A stretch of DNA of 56,630 nt from Candidatus Peregrinibacteria bacterium (GCA_030688025.1 JAUYJL010000024.1:1-56630), one strand, 5' to 3'. Counted from the first letter of the stretch, positions 17,040-25,777 are shown. Notes: generated by a model not told the origin, from the sequence alone. Program-made: numbers and translations.

Positions 17040-18173
17040 TTAAAAAGTTCCAGTGGCAACATACGTAAGAGTAGCGGAATAACTTCCGGATTCTGTTGAT
17101 GAAGCTATATTGGCAAGATATGAAGCGGTATAAGTTGTGGTAGTATCACACGTTACTGAACAAGTAGCCACCTCATTTGCTAACGATGATGTACCCCCAT
17201 AATAAAACGTAGCACCATCATAATCGCCATCAACAACCCCACTTCCGCCAGCTGCAACAATATTTACTCCAAATTGCTCACTTCCGACACTCGAAGCCAG
17301 CCCCCCAGTAGTAGTAATAGCAGTAATACTCGGATCTATACCGCCAATTTCCAATGTATCGCCACTAACAGTTATAGAATAAGTGCCTGTTGACTCAGCT
17401 TCCAGCGTATGTGCTGAAGTAGAATCATACGAACCTAATGCGTCGGCAGTAGCATATTTTGCAGAAAGATAACTCAATGTTCCAAAACCAATAGCGGTAT
17501 CATTAATTGTAAATGTCAAAGTATCGGCAGCATCAACAGTAGCCGTAACATCAACACTACTATCAGTAATCGTCGTAATAACGGCAGAACCAACATCACC
17601 ATTTGTTCCGGCAATATCTATAGTATAAGAACCTGCCGTAGGATTAACTATTTGAGTATCTCCTCCGGAAGCATTAGTTCCTATTTCCATAACAATATAT
17701 GAACTTGCATCAATAGTTTCGGTACCAGCAGTCAGAGTCAATGTCATCGTAGAAACAGCAACACCCCAAGTCGTACCGGTAGCAGTCGCCCCAAGAGTAA
17801 GCTCCGTTCCAGCCTCCTGAAAACAAGTCAGAAAACTTGTAGTATTATGACAAACATCTACATCTCCAAAATCAATACCATTAAGACCACTCGCAAAACC
17901 TGTAGGAAAAGTAACAGTCAAAGTTTCTCCGATCGCAATACCGCCACCGGTAGCAGAAAGTAGTAATTTAATAGTATGATTAGACACAGCCTCAGCTGTG
18001 ACATCACTCATGGAATCAGCCGCACTTACCAAAGCATCTGCATACGCCACCTCCATCTTGGGAAAAACAAAGAAAGAAACAAGTGTCACCACGGAAATTA
18101 TAGAAAAAACTTTATAAAAACCTAAAACTTTCATAGGAATATGGGGTAAAACGCCAAGAAATAATTTGCCCAA
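17040..18173 (-). CDS. Secreted beta-rich protein sharing its C-terminal domain with the 963-aa adhesin
   Basis: A 377-residue protein with a signal peptide (about 22-45), an N-terminal beta domain (about 50-205) and a C-terminal domain (about 210-377). The C-terminal domain is shared with the product of 18259-21150: LSYLSAKYATADALGSYDST against LSYLAAKYATGDALGSYDST, and both end in TYVATGTF. It has two Cys pairs, one in the C-terminal domain (CSVTC). The pattern of a short Ser/Thr/Gly-rich beta domain ending in a SGSYSATLTY-like strand recalls, but is not identical to, WxL domains. It may be the attachment module recognised by the downstream DUF916-like protein; that is inference. It has its own promoter at 18179-18207. 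Confidence 0.65.
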   Translation of the reverse strand: MGKLFLGVLPHIPMKVLGFYKVFSIISVVTLVSFFVFPKMEVAYADALVSAADSMSDVTAEAVSNHTIKLLLSATGGGIAIGETLTVTFPTGFASGLNGIDFGDVDVCHNTTSFLTCFQEAGTELTLGATATGTTWGVAVSTMTLTLTAGTETIDASSYIVMEIGTNASGGDTQIVNPTAGSYTIDIAGTNGDVGSAVITTITDSSVDVTATVDAADTLTFTINDTAIGFGTLSYLSAKYATADALGSYDSTSAHTLEAESTGTYSITVSGDTLEIGGIDPSITAITTTGGLASSVGSEQFGVNIVAAGGSGVVDGDYDGATFYYGGTSSLANEVATCSVTCDTTTTYTASYLANIASSTESGSYSATLTYVATGTF

Positions 18174-18178
18174 TCAAC

Positions 18179-18207
18179 AATATATAGCTACCCAAAATTT
18201 TATTCAA
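18179..18207 (-). promoter_or_regulatory. Promoter for the 377-aa protein gene
   Basis: On the minus strand, TTGAAT (18202-18207), 17-bp spacer and TATATT (18179-18184), immediately downstream of a terminator. The ATG at 18173 lies only a few bases after the -10, so the message would be nearly leaderless. Confidence 0.4.
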
Positions 18208-18213
18208 CCACTA

Positions 18214-18245
18214 TAAAAAAATTCGACTACACAAAACTCGAATTT
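18214..18245 (-). terminator. Intrinsic terminator after the 963-aa adhesin gene
   Basis: On the minus strand, AAATTCGA (18238-18245) pairs with TCGAATTT (about 18220-18227) around an 11-nt loop and is followed by a run of T. It lies 14 bp after the adhesin stop codon. Confidence 0.7.
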
Positions 18246-18258
18246 GATTTGCTATTCG

Positions 18259-21150
18259 TTAAAAAGTCCCTGTCGCGACATAAGTAAACGCCGAAGAATA
18301 ACTCCCCGACTCCGTAGAAGATGAAATATTCGCAAGGTAATAAACCGAAAACACGCTACTCGTCCCGCACGAAGACGAACAACTCCCTACCTCAGAAGGC
18401 ATCGAGGAAGTCCCCGCATAATAAAACTGATTCGCCGTTCCATAATCCGACACAACAGTCCCTCCTCCTCCAGCCGCAGACAAATATAATCCAAACTGCT
18501 CTGTCCCCGGATTTGAAGCCGCACTAGCACCAGTAATCGCAGTAATCGTATCCCCTCCAGAAGTCAAAGTCGCCCCCTGCACCGTCACGCTATATGTACC
18601 TGTAGACGCCACTGTTAAGGTATGTGCGGAAGTAGAATCATACGAACCTAATGCATCTCCCGTCGCATATTTTGCCGCAAGATAACTCAGCTCTCCCAAC
18701 CCAACCTCAATATCCGAAATACTAAAAGTAAGACTATCCGAAGAATATGCATCGAATTCAGGATAAGAATCATAAGAAGAAAAAATCGTACCATCGGATT
18801 CAACAGCCCTTATGCAATAAGTATCACCGTCTATTAATGAATAATCGTAAAGCGCGAAATCCCATTCTCCATCCTCCCCCACACCGATACCCGCAACTGA
18901 ATTTGTAAAATTATTAGACTCTTCGTAAGTTTGCGTCTGTACAGTATCGGTACTGTGAGTCGGATCATTCCCATTCAAAGTCAAAGAATCTCCATCCACC
19001 GGAGTTGCATTATCTTTATAAGCAAGATCCGTTCCTCCCGTAATATCCGTCCACGAAGAAGGCGTCCCTCCACTCGGAGAACTACATGTCCCGGAGCCCT
19101 TCCCCACATACTGCAATTTGCCGGTAAATTCACTCCCGGAAATATCACTACCACCAACATGAACAAGCATTCTCAGCCTAAAGGCCTCCCCTTGAGAAGC
19201 AAGAGAAAAAGACGTATCCTGCGCGGCTAACGCAGAAAAAACACTCGCAGTGTCCGCATTCTCAAAAAATCTATAAGCAGACTGCGTATAGGTTGGTAAC
19301 ATATAAAACGAAACAGCATATTCGTCAGAAACAACCGCTTGATTATATCCTCGCTGAAGTCCATCCGAACCATCGGAATTTTCTATTCCAATCGTAGCAA
19401 TAATTCCATAATCATAACCGGCTCCTCCAAAAGTAGAATCTTGATACTGCAAAATAATCGAATCATCACTTTCAGACAAAATAACCTGAAAAGTTCCCCC
19501 ATTTGGACTATTCAAAGTTTTTACATCAAGATACGAAACCGTCAACGTCCGATTCGGCACAGTACCCTGAGAAAGGTACCTGATTTCTCCCTGCGTATAA
19601 TAAAAATCATCCCACATCACCGCAATAAAATTATCAGGATCACTGGCAGTCGGAATCGTAGTATTTGAATAATCACAAGTTGCATTCGTAAAAGTCACAT
19701 ATCCATTATTACAAATATAAAATTGAGAATACGTATTCCCGTAAAAATCAAAATCAAATCCGACGCTAAAAGCTCCATACAAAGTATCATCTCCCAAAGT
19801 CCCAACGGAAGTTCCGGGAGTACCTGAACCGGAAGAAATATCATTCCAGCCATAAGTTGTGTTCCTATAAACATATCCATACGTATCCGGCCCTCCATAA
19901 ATAGTGATTTCCGGATAAACAGAATATGTATCAAGATCAGAACCAAAAGATTTAACAATTTTTACGCAATAAGTCGCTCCGGGAATAGCTTGATAATCAA
20001 AAAGAGAAAAGTCCCATTTCCCATCTTGCCCAAGCAAAACAGCCCCTTCTGAATTTGAAAAATTATTTTCTTCTTCATAAGTTTGATTAACAATCGTATC
20101 CGTACTATGAGTCGGATCATTCACATTTGAAGTAAGCACAGACGCATCAGTCGGGGTCGCATTATCGTTATAAGCAATCGCCGTCGAAGTCGTAACGTCC
20201 GTCCACGTCGCAGGCGTCCCTCCGCTCGGCGACGAACAAGAACCGGTTCCTCGCCCTATAAATTGTAGCTTAAAACTTCCATCATCTAACACAAGATTAT
20301 TTACAGAAACATGTAAAAGCATCCTCAGTCGAAACTCCTGTCCTGCGGAAGTGAGGCTATATGCAGTATCCTGAGCCGCCAAGGCCGAACCAACATCGGT
20401 ACTATCAGCATTGACAAACAATCCATAAGCCGACTGGTCGTATTCAGGATCAAGGGTGATTTGTATCGCATAACTGGCGGAAAGCGAAGAAGTGTTATAA
20501 GAAAATTTAAGTCCATCAGTCCCATCTGAATTCTCAATTCCAACTGTGGCAGAAGCACCACCATCATAAGACGCATTTTCAAAAGCAACATCGTTATACT
20601 GAAATTTTATCCCATTTGAAGTTTCATACAAAATCACCTGAAACTTAATATATCCACCCTGAGCATTCCAATGATTAACATCAAGCCAAGAAACCGTAAG
20701 CGTTTTAGCTGGAGATGATCCCTCAGAAAGATAAACAATATCCGTCGATAAATACAAATCATCCCAAAACGGAGCAATGTAATTATTAGGCGTAGCAGCA
20801 GTTATTATGTCAGCATTGCTATACGCACAAGTATTATTGAAAGCTATATACCCATTATTACAAATATAAAATTCATTATAAGTATTTCCATAAAAAACAA
20901 AATCAAAACCAACAGAAAAGGATCCATAAACACTCTCATCACCACGTGTACCAACAGACGTACCGGTTGCAGAAATATCATTCCAACTATAAGAAACTCC
21001 AAATTCAGAAGTATCCCTATATTCATATCCATACGTATCCGGCCCTCCACTCAAAGCGTCCACATTATTTTGAAAAATAATTTCTCCGGCAAAAGAAAAA
21101 CACAAAACCAAAATCACAAACACCGAAACATTTTTAAAAAAACTTTTCAT
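18259..21150 (-). CDS. Large secreted adhesin-like protein with internal duplication
   Basis: A 963-residue protein with a signal peptide (about 1-32). Residues 35-420 and 425-790 are two copies of the same block. Each block begins with GGPDTYGY and has a NIDO-like beta domain with FYICNNGY and a FWDDLY/MWDDFY motif. A second module follows with FRLRMLxHV, CSSPSGGTP and DPTHSTDT, and each block ends near a Y-C segment. Residues 795-963 form the C-terminal domain shared with the neighbouring 377-residue protein. There is no catalytic motif. Proteins with this NIDO-like fold are often extracellular binding proteins. The start lies 1 bp after the stop of the upstream gene, so they are co-transcribed. 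Confidence 0.75.
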   Translation of the reverse strand: MKSFFKNVSVFVILVLCFSFAGEIIFQNNVDALSGGPDTYGYEYRDTSEFGVSYSWNDISATGTSVGTRGDESVYGSFSVGFDFVFYGNTYNEFYICNNGYIAFNNTCAYSNADIITAATPNNYIAPFWDDLYLSTDIVYLSEGSSPAKTLTVSWLDVNHWNAQGGYIKFQVILYETSNGIKFQYNDVAFENASYDGGASATVGIENSDGTDGLKFSYNTSSLSASYAIQITLDPEYDQSAYGLFVNADSTDVGSALAAQDTAYSLTSAGQEFRLRMLLHVSVNNLVLDDGSFKLQFIGRGTGSCSSPSGGTPATWTDVTTSTAIAYNDNATPTDASVLTSNVNDPTHSTDTIVNQTYEEENNFSNSEGAVLLGQDGKWDFSLFDYQAIPGATYCVKIVKSFGSDLDTYSVYPEITIYGGPDTYGYVYRNTTYGWNDISSGSGTPGTSVGTLGDDTLYGAFSVGFDFDFYGNTYSQFYICNNGYVTFTNATCDYSNTTIPTASDPDNFIAVMWDDFYYTQGEIRYLSQGTVPNRTLTVSYLDVKTLNSPNGGTFQVILSESDDSIILQYQDSTFGGAGYDYGIIATIGIENSDGSDGLQRGYNQAVVSDEYAVSFYMLPTYTQSAYRFFENADTASVFSALAAQDTSFSLASQGEAFRLRMLVHVGGSDISGSEFTGKLQYVGKGSGTCSSPSGGTPSSWTDITGGTDLAYKDNATPVDGDSLTLNGNDPTHSTDTVQTQTYEESNNFTNSVAGIGVGEDGEWDFALYDYSLIDGDTYCIRAVESDGTIFSSYDSYPEFDAYSSDSLTFSISDIEVGLGELSYLAAKYATGDALGSYDSTSAHTLTVASTGTYSVTVQGATLTSGGDTITAITGASAASNPGTEQFGLYLSAAGGGGTVVSDYGTANQFYYAGTSSMPSEVGSCSSSCGTSSVFSVYYLANISSSTESGSYSSAFTYVATGTF

Positions 21151-21151
21151 G

Positions 21152-22123
21152 TCACTGCACTATTAAATTAAGCTGACAAATATTTATAGAAGACCCTCCT
21201 CCATCGTCAACTTGTGTATAGACAACAGGAAAATTAAAAGACCCTTTTTGCGCTCCCATGTCAGCATTAAACCTTATCAAAATCTCTGAATCCGACAAAA
21301 CTCCGGAAAATATTGAATCATCATTTGAAGAAAATTTTGCAGTAACCCCAAGAGGAAGTTCTCCTATTTTCAAAACAGAAGTTTTTGCAGAATCAGTTCC
21401 GGACAAGTACATCGAAACATCAAAAGCCTGCCCCTCCAAAATCGCGACCTCGAAAACACCAAACTCGCAAGAATGTGAAGCATTTTTATCAATTTCAATC
21501 ACTTCGTGAAAATCATTTTGAGGCGCAATGCTAACTGGGAAAATCTCTTCAAACGGAATTTTCTTTGCCATCTCATCAACAATTTTTTCTTGGAGAAATT
21601 CCATCGGAAAGTCATTTACAGACGCAGGATTAACTTCAGGCGTCGCAACATCCCCTCCAACCGGCGCAACTTCTTCCACAGGCTCTACCACTTCCGGCAT
21701 CGGCCCGATAATTTCTGGAACCACTTCAGACGTCACTGCCTCGCCACCTTCAACAGGAACAACTTCTTCTTCCACAGGCTCTACCACTTCCGGCATCACT
21801 TCCTCGCCACCTTCAACAGGAACAGCTTCTCCTTCCACCGGCGCAGAATCCACGACTTCATCTTCAGCAGGAGCAACTTCTTCCGTAGGTACTACACCTT
21901 CCTGCGTCACTTCCGGAATAACCGCCGGCACTTCTCCTTCCACCAGAACAGGATCCACACCTTCCACTCCAACAGGAGCAACTTCTTCCACAGGTACTAC
22001 CACTTCCGGCACAACCTCCTCGGCCAAAGCTCTAAAAGAAAAGCTCAGAAAAAGGCTTAGAATAGCCACATAAACAAACGGTTTCAAAAACTTATTGGCA
22101 CCCCAATACCCGAAAATTTTCAT
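21152..22123 (-). CDS. Secreted Pro/Val/Glu-rich surface protein
   Basis: A 323-residue protein. After a signal/membrane segment (about 12-34), residues 36-165 are a low-complexity stalk built from variations of PEVVEPVEEVAPVE, which is acidic and extended. A compact beta domain follows (about 215-323) with two or more Cys residues, ending QLNLIVQ. The stalk DNA is itself imperfectly repetitive. Such stalks commonly span cell walls. It is the first gene of the surface locus, and 1 bp separates it from the adhesin gene, so co-translation is likely. Confidence 0.65.
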   Translation of the reverse strand: MKIFGYWGANKFLKPFVYVAILSLFLSFSFRALAEEVVPEVVVPVEEVAPVGVEGVDPVLVEGEVPAVIPEVTQEGVVPTEEVAPAEDEVVDSAPVEGEAVPVEGGEEVMPEVVEPVEEEVVPVEGGEAVTSEVVPEIIGPMPEVVEPVEEVAPVGGDVATPEVNPASVNDFPMEFLQEKIVDEMAKKIPFEEIFPVSIAPQNDFHEVIEIDKNASHSCEFGVFEVAILEGQAFDVSMYLSGTDSAKTSVLKIGELPLGVTAKFSSNDDSIFSGVLSDSEILIRFNADMGAQKGSFNFPVVYTQVDDGGGSSINICQLNLIVQ

Positions 22124-22201
22124 AGCTCAAGAGTATCACCAACAAAAAATTTTAACAATTATTTTTGAATTTTCCGCAAATTTATCATCAACATATCAAT
22201 C

Positions 22202-22436
22202 AATATTTTCCCTCTGACACAACGTCGTTTTACCGCTCCCCTAAGCCGAAAATACGCGCAACGACCCACGCCTGTTTTGCAATATTTTTTCTCCGACACG
22301 ATATCATTTTGCCGCTACTGCAAGCCAAAAACTTGTCCATCGCAACAACATGCTTCACAACATTTTTCCATCAACGCAATGCTATTCCGTGGCTTCCTCA
22401 AGCCAAAAACACGAGTTTTACTATACGTCACATTTT
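22202..22436 (-). repeat. Three degenerate 78/79-bp tandem repeats upstream of the HNH gene
   Basis: Units start at 22202, 22281 and 22359. Each opens with AAYATTTTT and carries a central AAGCCRAAAA segment, with many substitutions between units. The rest of the interval 22124-22520 holds only a promoter. The unit length is not a multiple of three throughout, so an open frame across it is not coding. A single related segment lies upstream of the first HNH gene (about 291-345), in the same orientation relative to the gene. Confidence 0.6.
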
Positions 22437-22458
22437 AAGAATTCGCTACTCGGAAAAA

Positions 22459-22487
22459 TTGAAATTTTGGCTTGTGTCTGCTAGTAT
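22459..22487 (+). promoter_or_regulatory. Promoter for the HNH gene
   Basis: TTGAAA (22459-22464), 17-bp spacer and TAGTAT (22482-22487), 33 bp before the ATG at 22521. Confidence 0.55.
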
Positions 22488-22520
22488 TCGGGCACAAATA
22501 TCTTCTAAAAAATCAATCCT

Positions 22521-23555
22521 ATGAATAATAAAATCACAACAATGCCAGACGAAAATTTATACAATCTCTGCAAAACCTACGGCGAACGCACGCGAATCTG
22601 GAGACAAAGATTTGCGGGACTTTTACCGGAAGTTTTCAAACGAAAATTATATCAGAAGAAAGGCTTTTATTCGATTTTCGAATTTGCAAAAAAGTTGGCG
22701 GGAATGAGCGAAGAACAAGTCAGACTCACAATAAATCTTGAAAAAAGATTTGAGCGAACACCAGCCTTGAAATCACTTTTGACGACAGGAAAAGTCAGTA
22801 TAAACAAACTTTCCAAAATCGTCTCAATCGCAAAACCTGAAAACGAAATATTTTTGGCAACCCAAGTGCAAATATTATCAAAAAGTGCTGTCGAAACTTT
22901 GGTGAGAGATGAGAAATTTGCAGACATAAATTTTAGTGATTTTTCAGGCCAAAATGGCTTATTTGAAGCAAAAATCGACCCAAAAGTCGTGCCCGGGCAG
23001 ATGCATTTTGACATAAAAAATACAAAAAGCAACCAATCGAAAATAGTAGAAAAACCGCTGGCAAATTTCACATCAAAAACCCTAAATCTTTCCGAAGAAG
23101 TGACGCAAAAACTCCTCGCACTTCAACAAAAAGGCCTCGACATAAACGCAATAATCCTCGAATCCTTGCAAAACCGCGAAGAAGAAATCGCGCAGAAGAA
23201 AGAAGAAATAAGCCAAGAGCTCGTACGAAGAGAACAAGAAAAACAAATTAAAAATCTTGCAAAAAATACATTCGTAAACTCCTCAGGAAAAATCACGACA
23301 TCTCCGAAAACCCCTCAAACAAGCCCTTCTCGCCACATTCCCATCTCCATAAAACGCATCATCTACGCCGAACACGGCACAAAATGTTCCGCGCCAAATT
23401 GTCAAAAATCGTCCGAACAAATTCATCACGTCCACAGATTTTCCGCAGTACGAAGCCACGACCCACTCTACCTCGCTCCGTTATGTAAAGCGCATCACGA
23501 ACTTATGCATTGCAAAGATCTTGACTACGTGGAGATTCGAAAAAAAGCATGCTGA
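22521..23555 (+). CDS. HNH-endonuclease domain protein
   Basis: A 344-residue protein. The N-terminal 100 residues are helical and related to the partial protein at 1-209. A Lys/Glu-rich coiled-coil segment occupies about 215-250. The C-terminal 75 residues are a zinc-type HNH (McrA-like) domain: CSAPNC provides the first metal pair, then QIHHVHRF and LCKAHHELMH supply the HH/H catalytic core and the other Cys. The architecture of helical N-terminal region plus C-terminal HNH resembles DUF222-HNH proteins, which are abundant in some genomes as dispersed families. Role unknown; mobile or self-protective nuclease activity is possible. It is flanked upstream by tandem repeats and downstream by an 8-bp microsatellite. 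Confidence 0.75.
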   Translation: MNNKITTMPDENLYNLCKTYGERTRIWRQRFAGLLPEVFKRKLYQKKGFYSIFEFAKKLAGMSEEQVRLTINLEKRFERTPALKSLLTTGKVSINKLSKIVSIAKPENEIFLATQVQILSKSAVETLVRDEKFADINFSDFSGQNGLFEAKIDPKVVPGQMHFDIKNTKSNQSKIVEKPLANFTSKTLNLSEEVTQKLLALQQKGLDINAIILESLQNREEEIAQKKEEISQELVRREQEKQIKNLAKNTFVNSSGKITTSPKTPQTSPSRHIPISIKRIIYAEHGTKCSAPNCQKSSEQIHHVHRFSAVRSHDPLYLAPLCKAHHELMHCKDLDYVEIRKKAC

Positions 23556-23597
23556 AAAGAACAACACAAATAACACTTTTAGCGCAGACACCTATCG

Positions 23598-23725
23598 CTG
23601 GATCGCTGGATCACTGGATCGCTGGATCACTGGATCGCTGGATCACTGGATCACTGGATCGCTGGATCACTGGATCACTGGATCGCTGGATCGCTGGATC
23701 ACTGGATCACTGGATCGCTGGATCA
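23598..23725. repeat. Sixteen perfect 8-bp tandem repeats, unit CTGGATCR
   Basis: The unit CTGGATC followed by G or A is repeated 16 times without any other change. The order of the variable base is G A G A G A A G A A G G A A G A. Every unit contains a GATC. The array lies 42 bp after the HNH stop codon. Frames through it give an 8-residue periodic peptide only because 8 and 3 have a 24-bp common period; no real gene is indicated. Confidence 0.95.
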
Positions 23726-23762
23726 AAGAAAGAAAGTAAAAAACTCCTTTCCCATTATAAAT

Positions 23763-25484
23763 CTATTTCCCCTCCTTCACTTTCTCCATCGCCTCATTAC
23801 CCTTTCTCTCCTGAAATTTCAAAAACGCATTAAACAAAATCTTGTCATTTTCAGGCATAGAATAAGACGACACAAAATACTTCAAAATCTGCATTGTGTC
23901 CTTCACAAGTCCATAATATTTATCATAATCACCACTAAGAACTCCATAATCTTTCGCTGTTTTATAATAATTTGTCTCCACGAAATTTATCAATTTTTCA
24001 GGACTAAAGAAAATTGCATAGAAAGGATCTTTTCCAATTTTCTCAAGCACTTCAGCCACATCTTTATCTTTCCCAACAATATTCTCCCCATAAACTTTAT
24101 TAAATTCAGGATAAAGAGAAACAACAAAAACATTGTCGCCGGTCAGCCCATAATAAATTTCAATTTTCATCTTTTTCACATCAAATCCGGGGATCAAATT
24201 GAATCCAGCAAACATTTCTTCAGGTATCGCATTGAAATCGACATAAAGCTTGTTTAATCCACCGCCTTTCACGACATTTACATCTTTCTTAAGAGCACCT
24301 TCCGCTCCAATCATTCCTTCAAATTCACCGATAATTGCATCTACATATAAATCAAAAGAAGCTGTAATTTTTTTCGCCGCCCCGGTATATTTTTCATCTA
24401 CATCAAAATAGAAAGAAATTGTAGGATATTTTTCTCCACTATCTCCAACAGCTAAAGCAAACGGAGATCCCAAAATTCCGATCACCTCGTCTTTCGAGAC
24501 CCCTGCAAATTCGCTCACAAAAGCCAAGAAGTCATCATAACCTTTTTGAACATCCAAAGGTTCATCGCTAGTACCCCCCTGAAGTCCCATTTTAAATCCA
24601 GCCAAAAAATTTCCAATATATTGTCCAATCTCAGGCATTTCCCAATAAAAAATTGGACTCTCTAACGGAACTTTATTAAAAAGCGAAAGTTTCTTTCCGG
24701 AATAAGGCAAATTTTTCGTCACAATATCTTTATCCTCAACCAAATTTCCAAAACCTTCAAATCCAAAACCATCTTCTTTTGCAACAATTTCAGCATACAT
24801 ATTTTTAATAACTTTCATTCTTTCTTCCGCATCTGCGATCGCCTTTTCGTCAGCCCCAAGACTACCAAGAAACTTCTTCAAACCCTCTCCGGTTTCCAAA
24901 TAAATATATCCAAGATTTCCTTTCGAATTTTTTGAAGCATTTTTAAAATTTTCATTTGAATCAAATCCGGTTCCATCTTTCAACCGACCAAGAGCTCCAT
25001 CGACTTCAGCCTGCGTATTCCCAAAAACAAAAAGACCACCATCATTGCCATACAAAAATGTTTTTGATTTCGATTTATCAAGAAAATTCTTCATTTTAGA
25101 TTTCTCATCGGTATAAAAAGCAACCGAAATTCCGCCACCCCCAAGCCCTCCATCAATTTTTGACAAATCAATCGCCACAGACGCCTTCCAATCTCCCTCT
25201 AAAATAGGCAAAAGATCTTCCTTATAATCAAGTCCGTCTTTTTTCAAATCTTCCTCGTTAAACAAATCATTTTCAAATTGTTCACCAAGCCCATAATCCG
25301 GAAGCATTCCAATAAGTTTTTTCATATTTCCGACCTGCTCTCCGTCAGAATGATCAACAGCCATCACGAACTGACTATCCTTTAGCAAAGCCGCCTCTGG
25401 CAAAACATTCCCCCCAAACGGCCAAAATTTACATCCAGAAAAAACCGCAATAGACAAAGCAGCTAAAATAAAAATTTTCTTCAT
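23763..25484 (-). CDS. Lipoprotein, DUF3352-like
   Basis: A 573-residue protein with a lipoprotein signal: IAVFSGC places the lipidated cysteine at C18. The mature part is a long mixed alpha/beta protein beginning LPEAALLKDSQFVMAVDHSD. Proteins of the DUF3352 type have this start and similar length, but the assignment is by general resemblance. No catalytic motif is visible. The charge is acidic overall. It lies upstream of nothing in particular: the next gene on this strand toward its 5' side is rpmG, 13 bp away, so the two may share a transcript started at the rpmG promoter. Confidence 0.6.
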   Translation of the reverse strand: MKKIFILAALSIAVFSGCKFWPFGGNVLPEAALLKDSQFVMAVDHSDGEQVGNMKKLIGMLPDYGLGEQFENDLFNEEDLKKDGLDYKEDLLPILEGDWKASVAIDLSKIDGGLGGGGISVAFYTDEKSKMKNFLDKSKSKTFLYGNDGGLFVFGNTQAEVDGALGRLKDGTGFDSNENFKNASKNSKGNLGYIYLETGEGLKKFLGSLGADEKAIADAEERMKVIKNMYAEIVAKEDGFGFEGFGNLVEDKDIVTKNLPYSGKKLSLFNKVPLESPIFYWEMPEIGQYIGNFLAGFKMGLQGGTSDEPLDVQKGYDDFLAFVSEFAGVSKDEVIGILGSPFALAVGDSGEKYPTISFYFDVDEKYTGAAKKITASFDLYVDAIIGEFEGMIGAEGALKKDVNVVKGGGLNKLYVDFNAIPEEMFAGFNLIPGFDVKKMKIEIYYGLTGDNVFVVSLYPEFNKVYGENIVGKDKDVAEVLEKIGKDPFYAIFFSPEKLINFVETNYYKTAKDYGVLSGDYDKYYGLVKDTMQILKYFVSSYSMPENDKILFNAFLKFQERKGNEAMEKVKEGK

Positions 25485-25497
25485 AGGACAAATACTA

Positions 25498-25680
25498 TTA
25501 GTTTTTACCCTTCTTAGTATCTTTTCTTTTGTGATCTGTATGTTTTCTGCACTTTGGACAAAATTTGCTGATTTCTTTTACGATCTCATCATTTCTTCTT
25601 TTGTCATACGCTGAGATATCATTTCCTTTCTTACATTCCGGGCAGAACCAAGTGCAATATTGACTTTTTCCCTTTGCCAT
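25498..25680 (-). CDS. rpmG: Ribosomal protein bL33
   Basis: A 60-residue zinc-ribbon protein with C13-x2-C16 and C41-x2-C44. The end, KFCPKCRKHTDHKRK, is the bL33 signature. It sits on the large ribosomal subunit near the E site. The promoter at 25720-25748 precedes it. bL33 is one of the ribosomal proteins variably present in reduced genomes, so its retention is mildly informative. Confidence 0.85.
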   Translation of the reverse strand: MAKGKSQYCTWFCPECKKGNDISAYDKRRNDEIVKEISKFCPKCRKHTDHKRKDTKKGKN

Positions 25681-25719
25681 AATAGTTAATGTTACGTTAA
25701 ATGCGACTAAATGCGTAGG

Positions 25720-25748
25720 AATACTATATCAATTTCGCTTATTGTCAA
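25720..25748 (-). promoter_or_regulatory. Promoter for rpmG
   Basis: On the minus strand, TTGACA (25743-25748), 17-bp spacer and TAGTAT (25720-25725). The leader is about 35 nt. Confidence 0.6.
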
Positions 25749-25777
25749 TAAAATATCGACATAAATAGACAAAAATC

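Noticed and set aside
23598-23725. CRISPR-like array
   Set aside because: Units are 8 bp and directly adjacent, with no spacers and no cas genes.
23521-23833. Two open frames through the 8-bp repeat array, with an 8-residue periodic peptide
   Set aside because: The periodicity follows from 8-bp units read in threes; start context and composition do not support genes.
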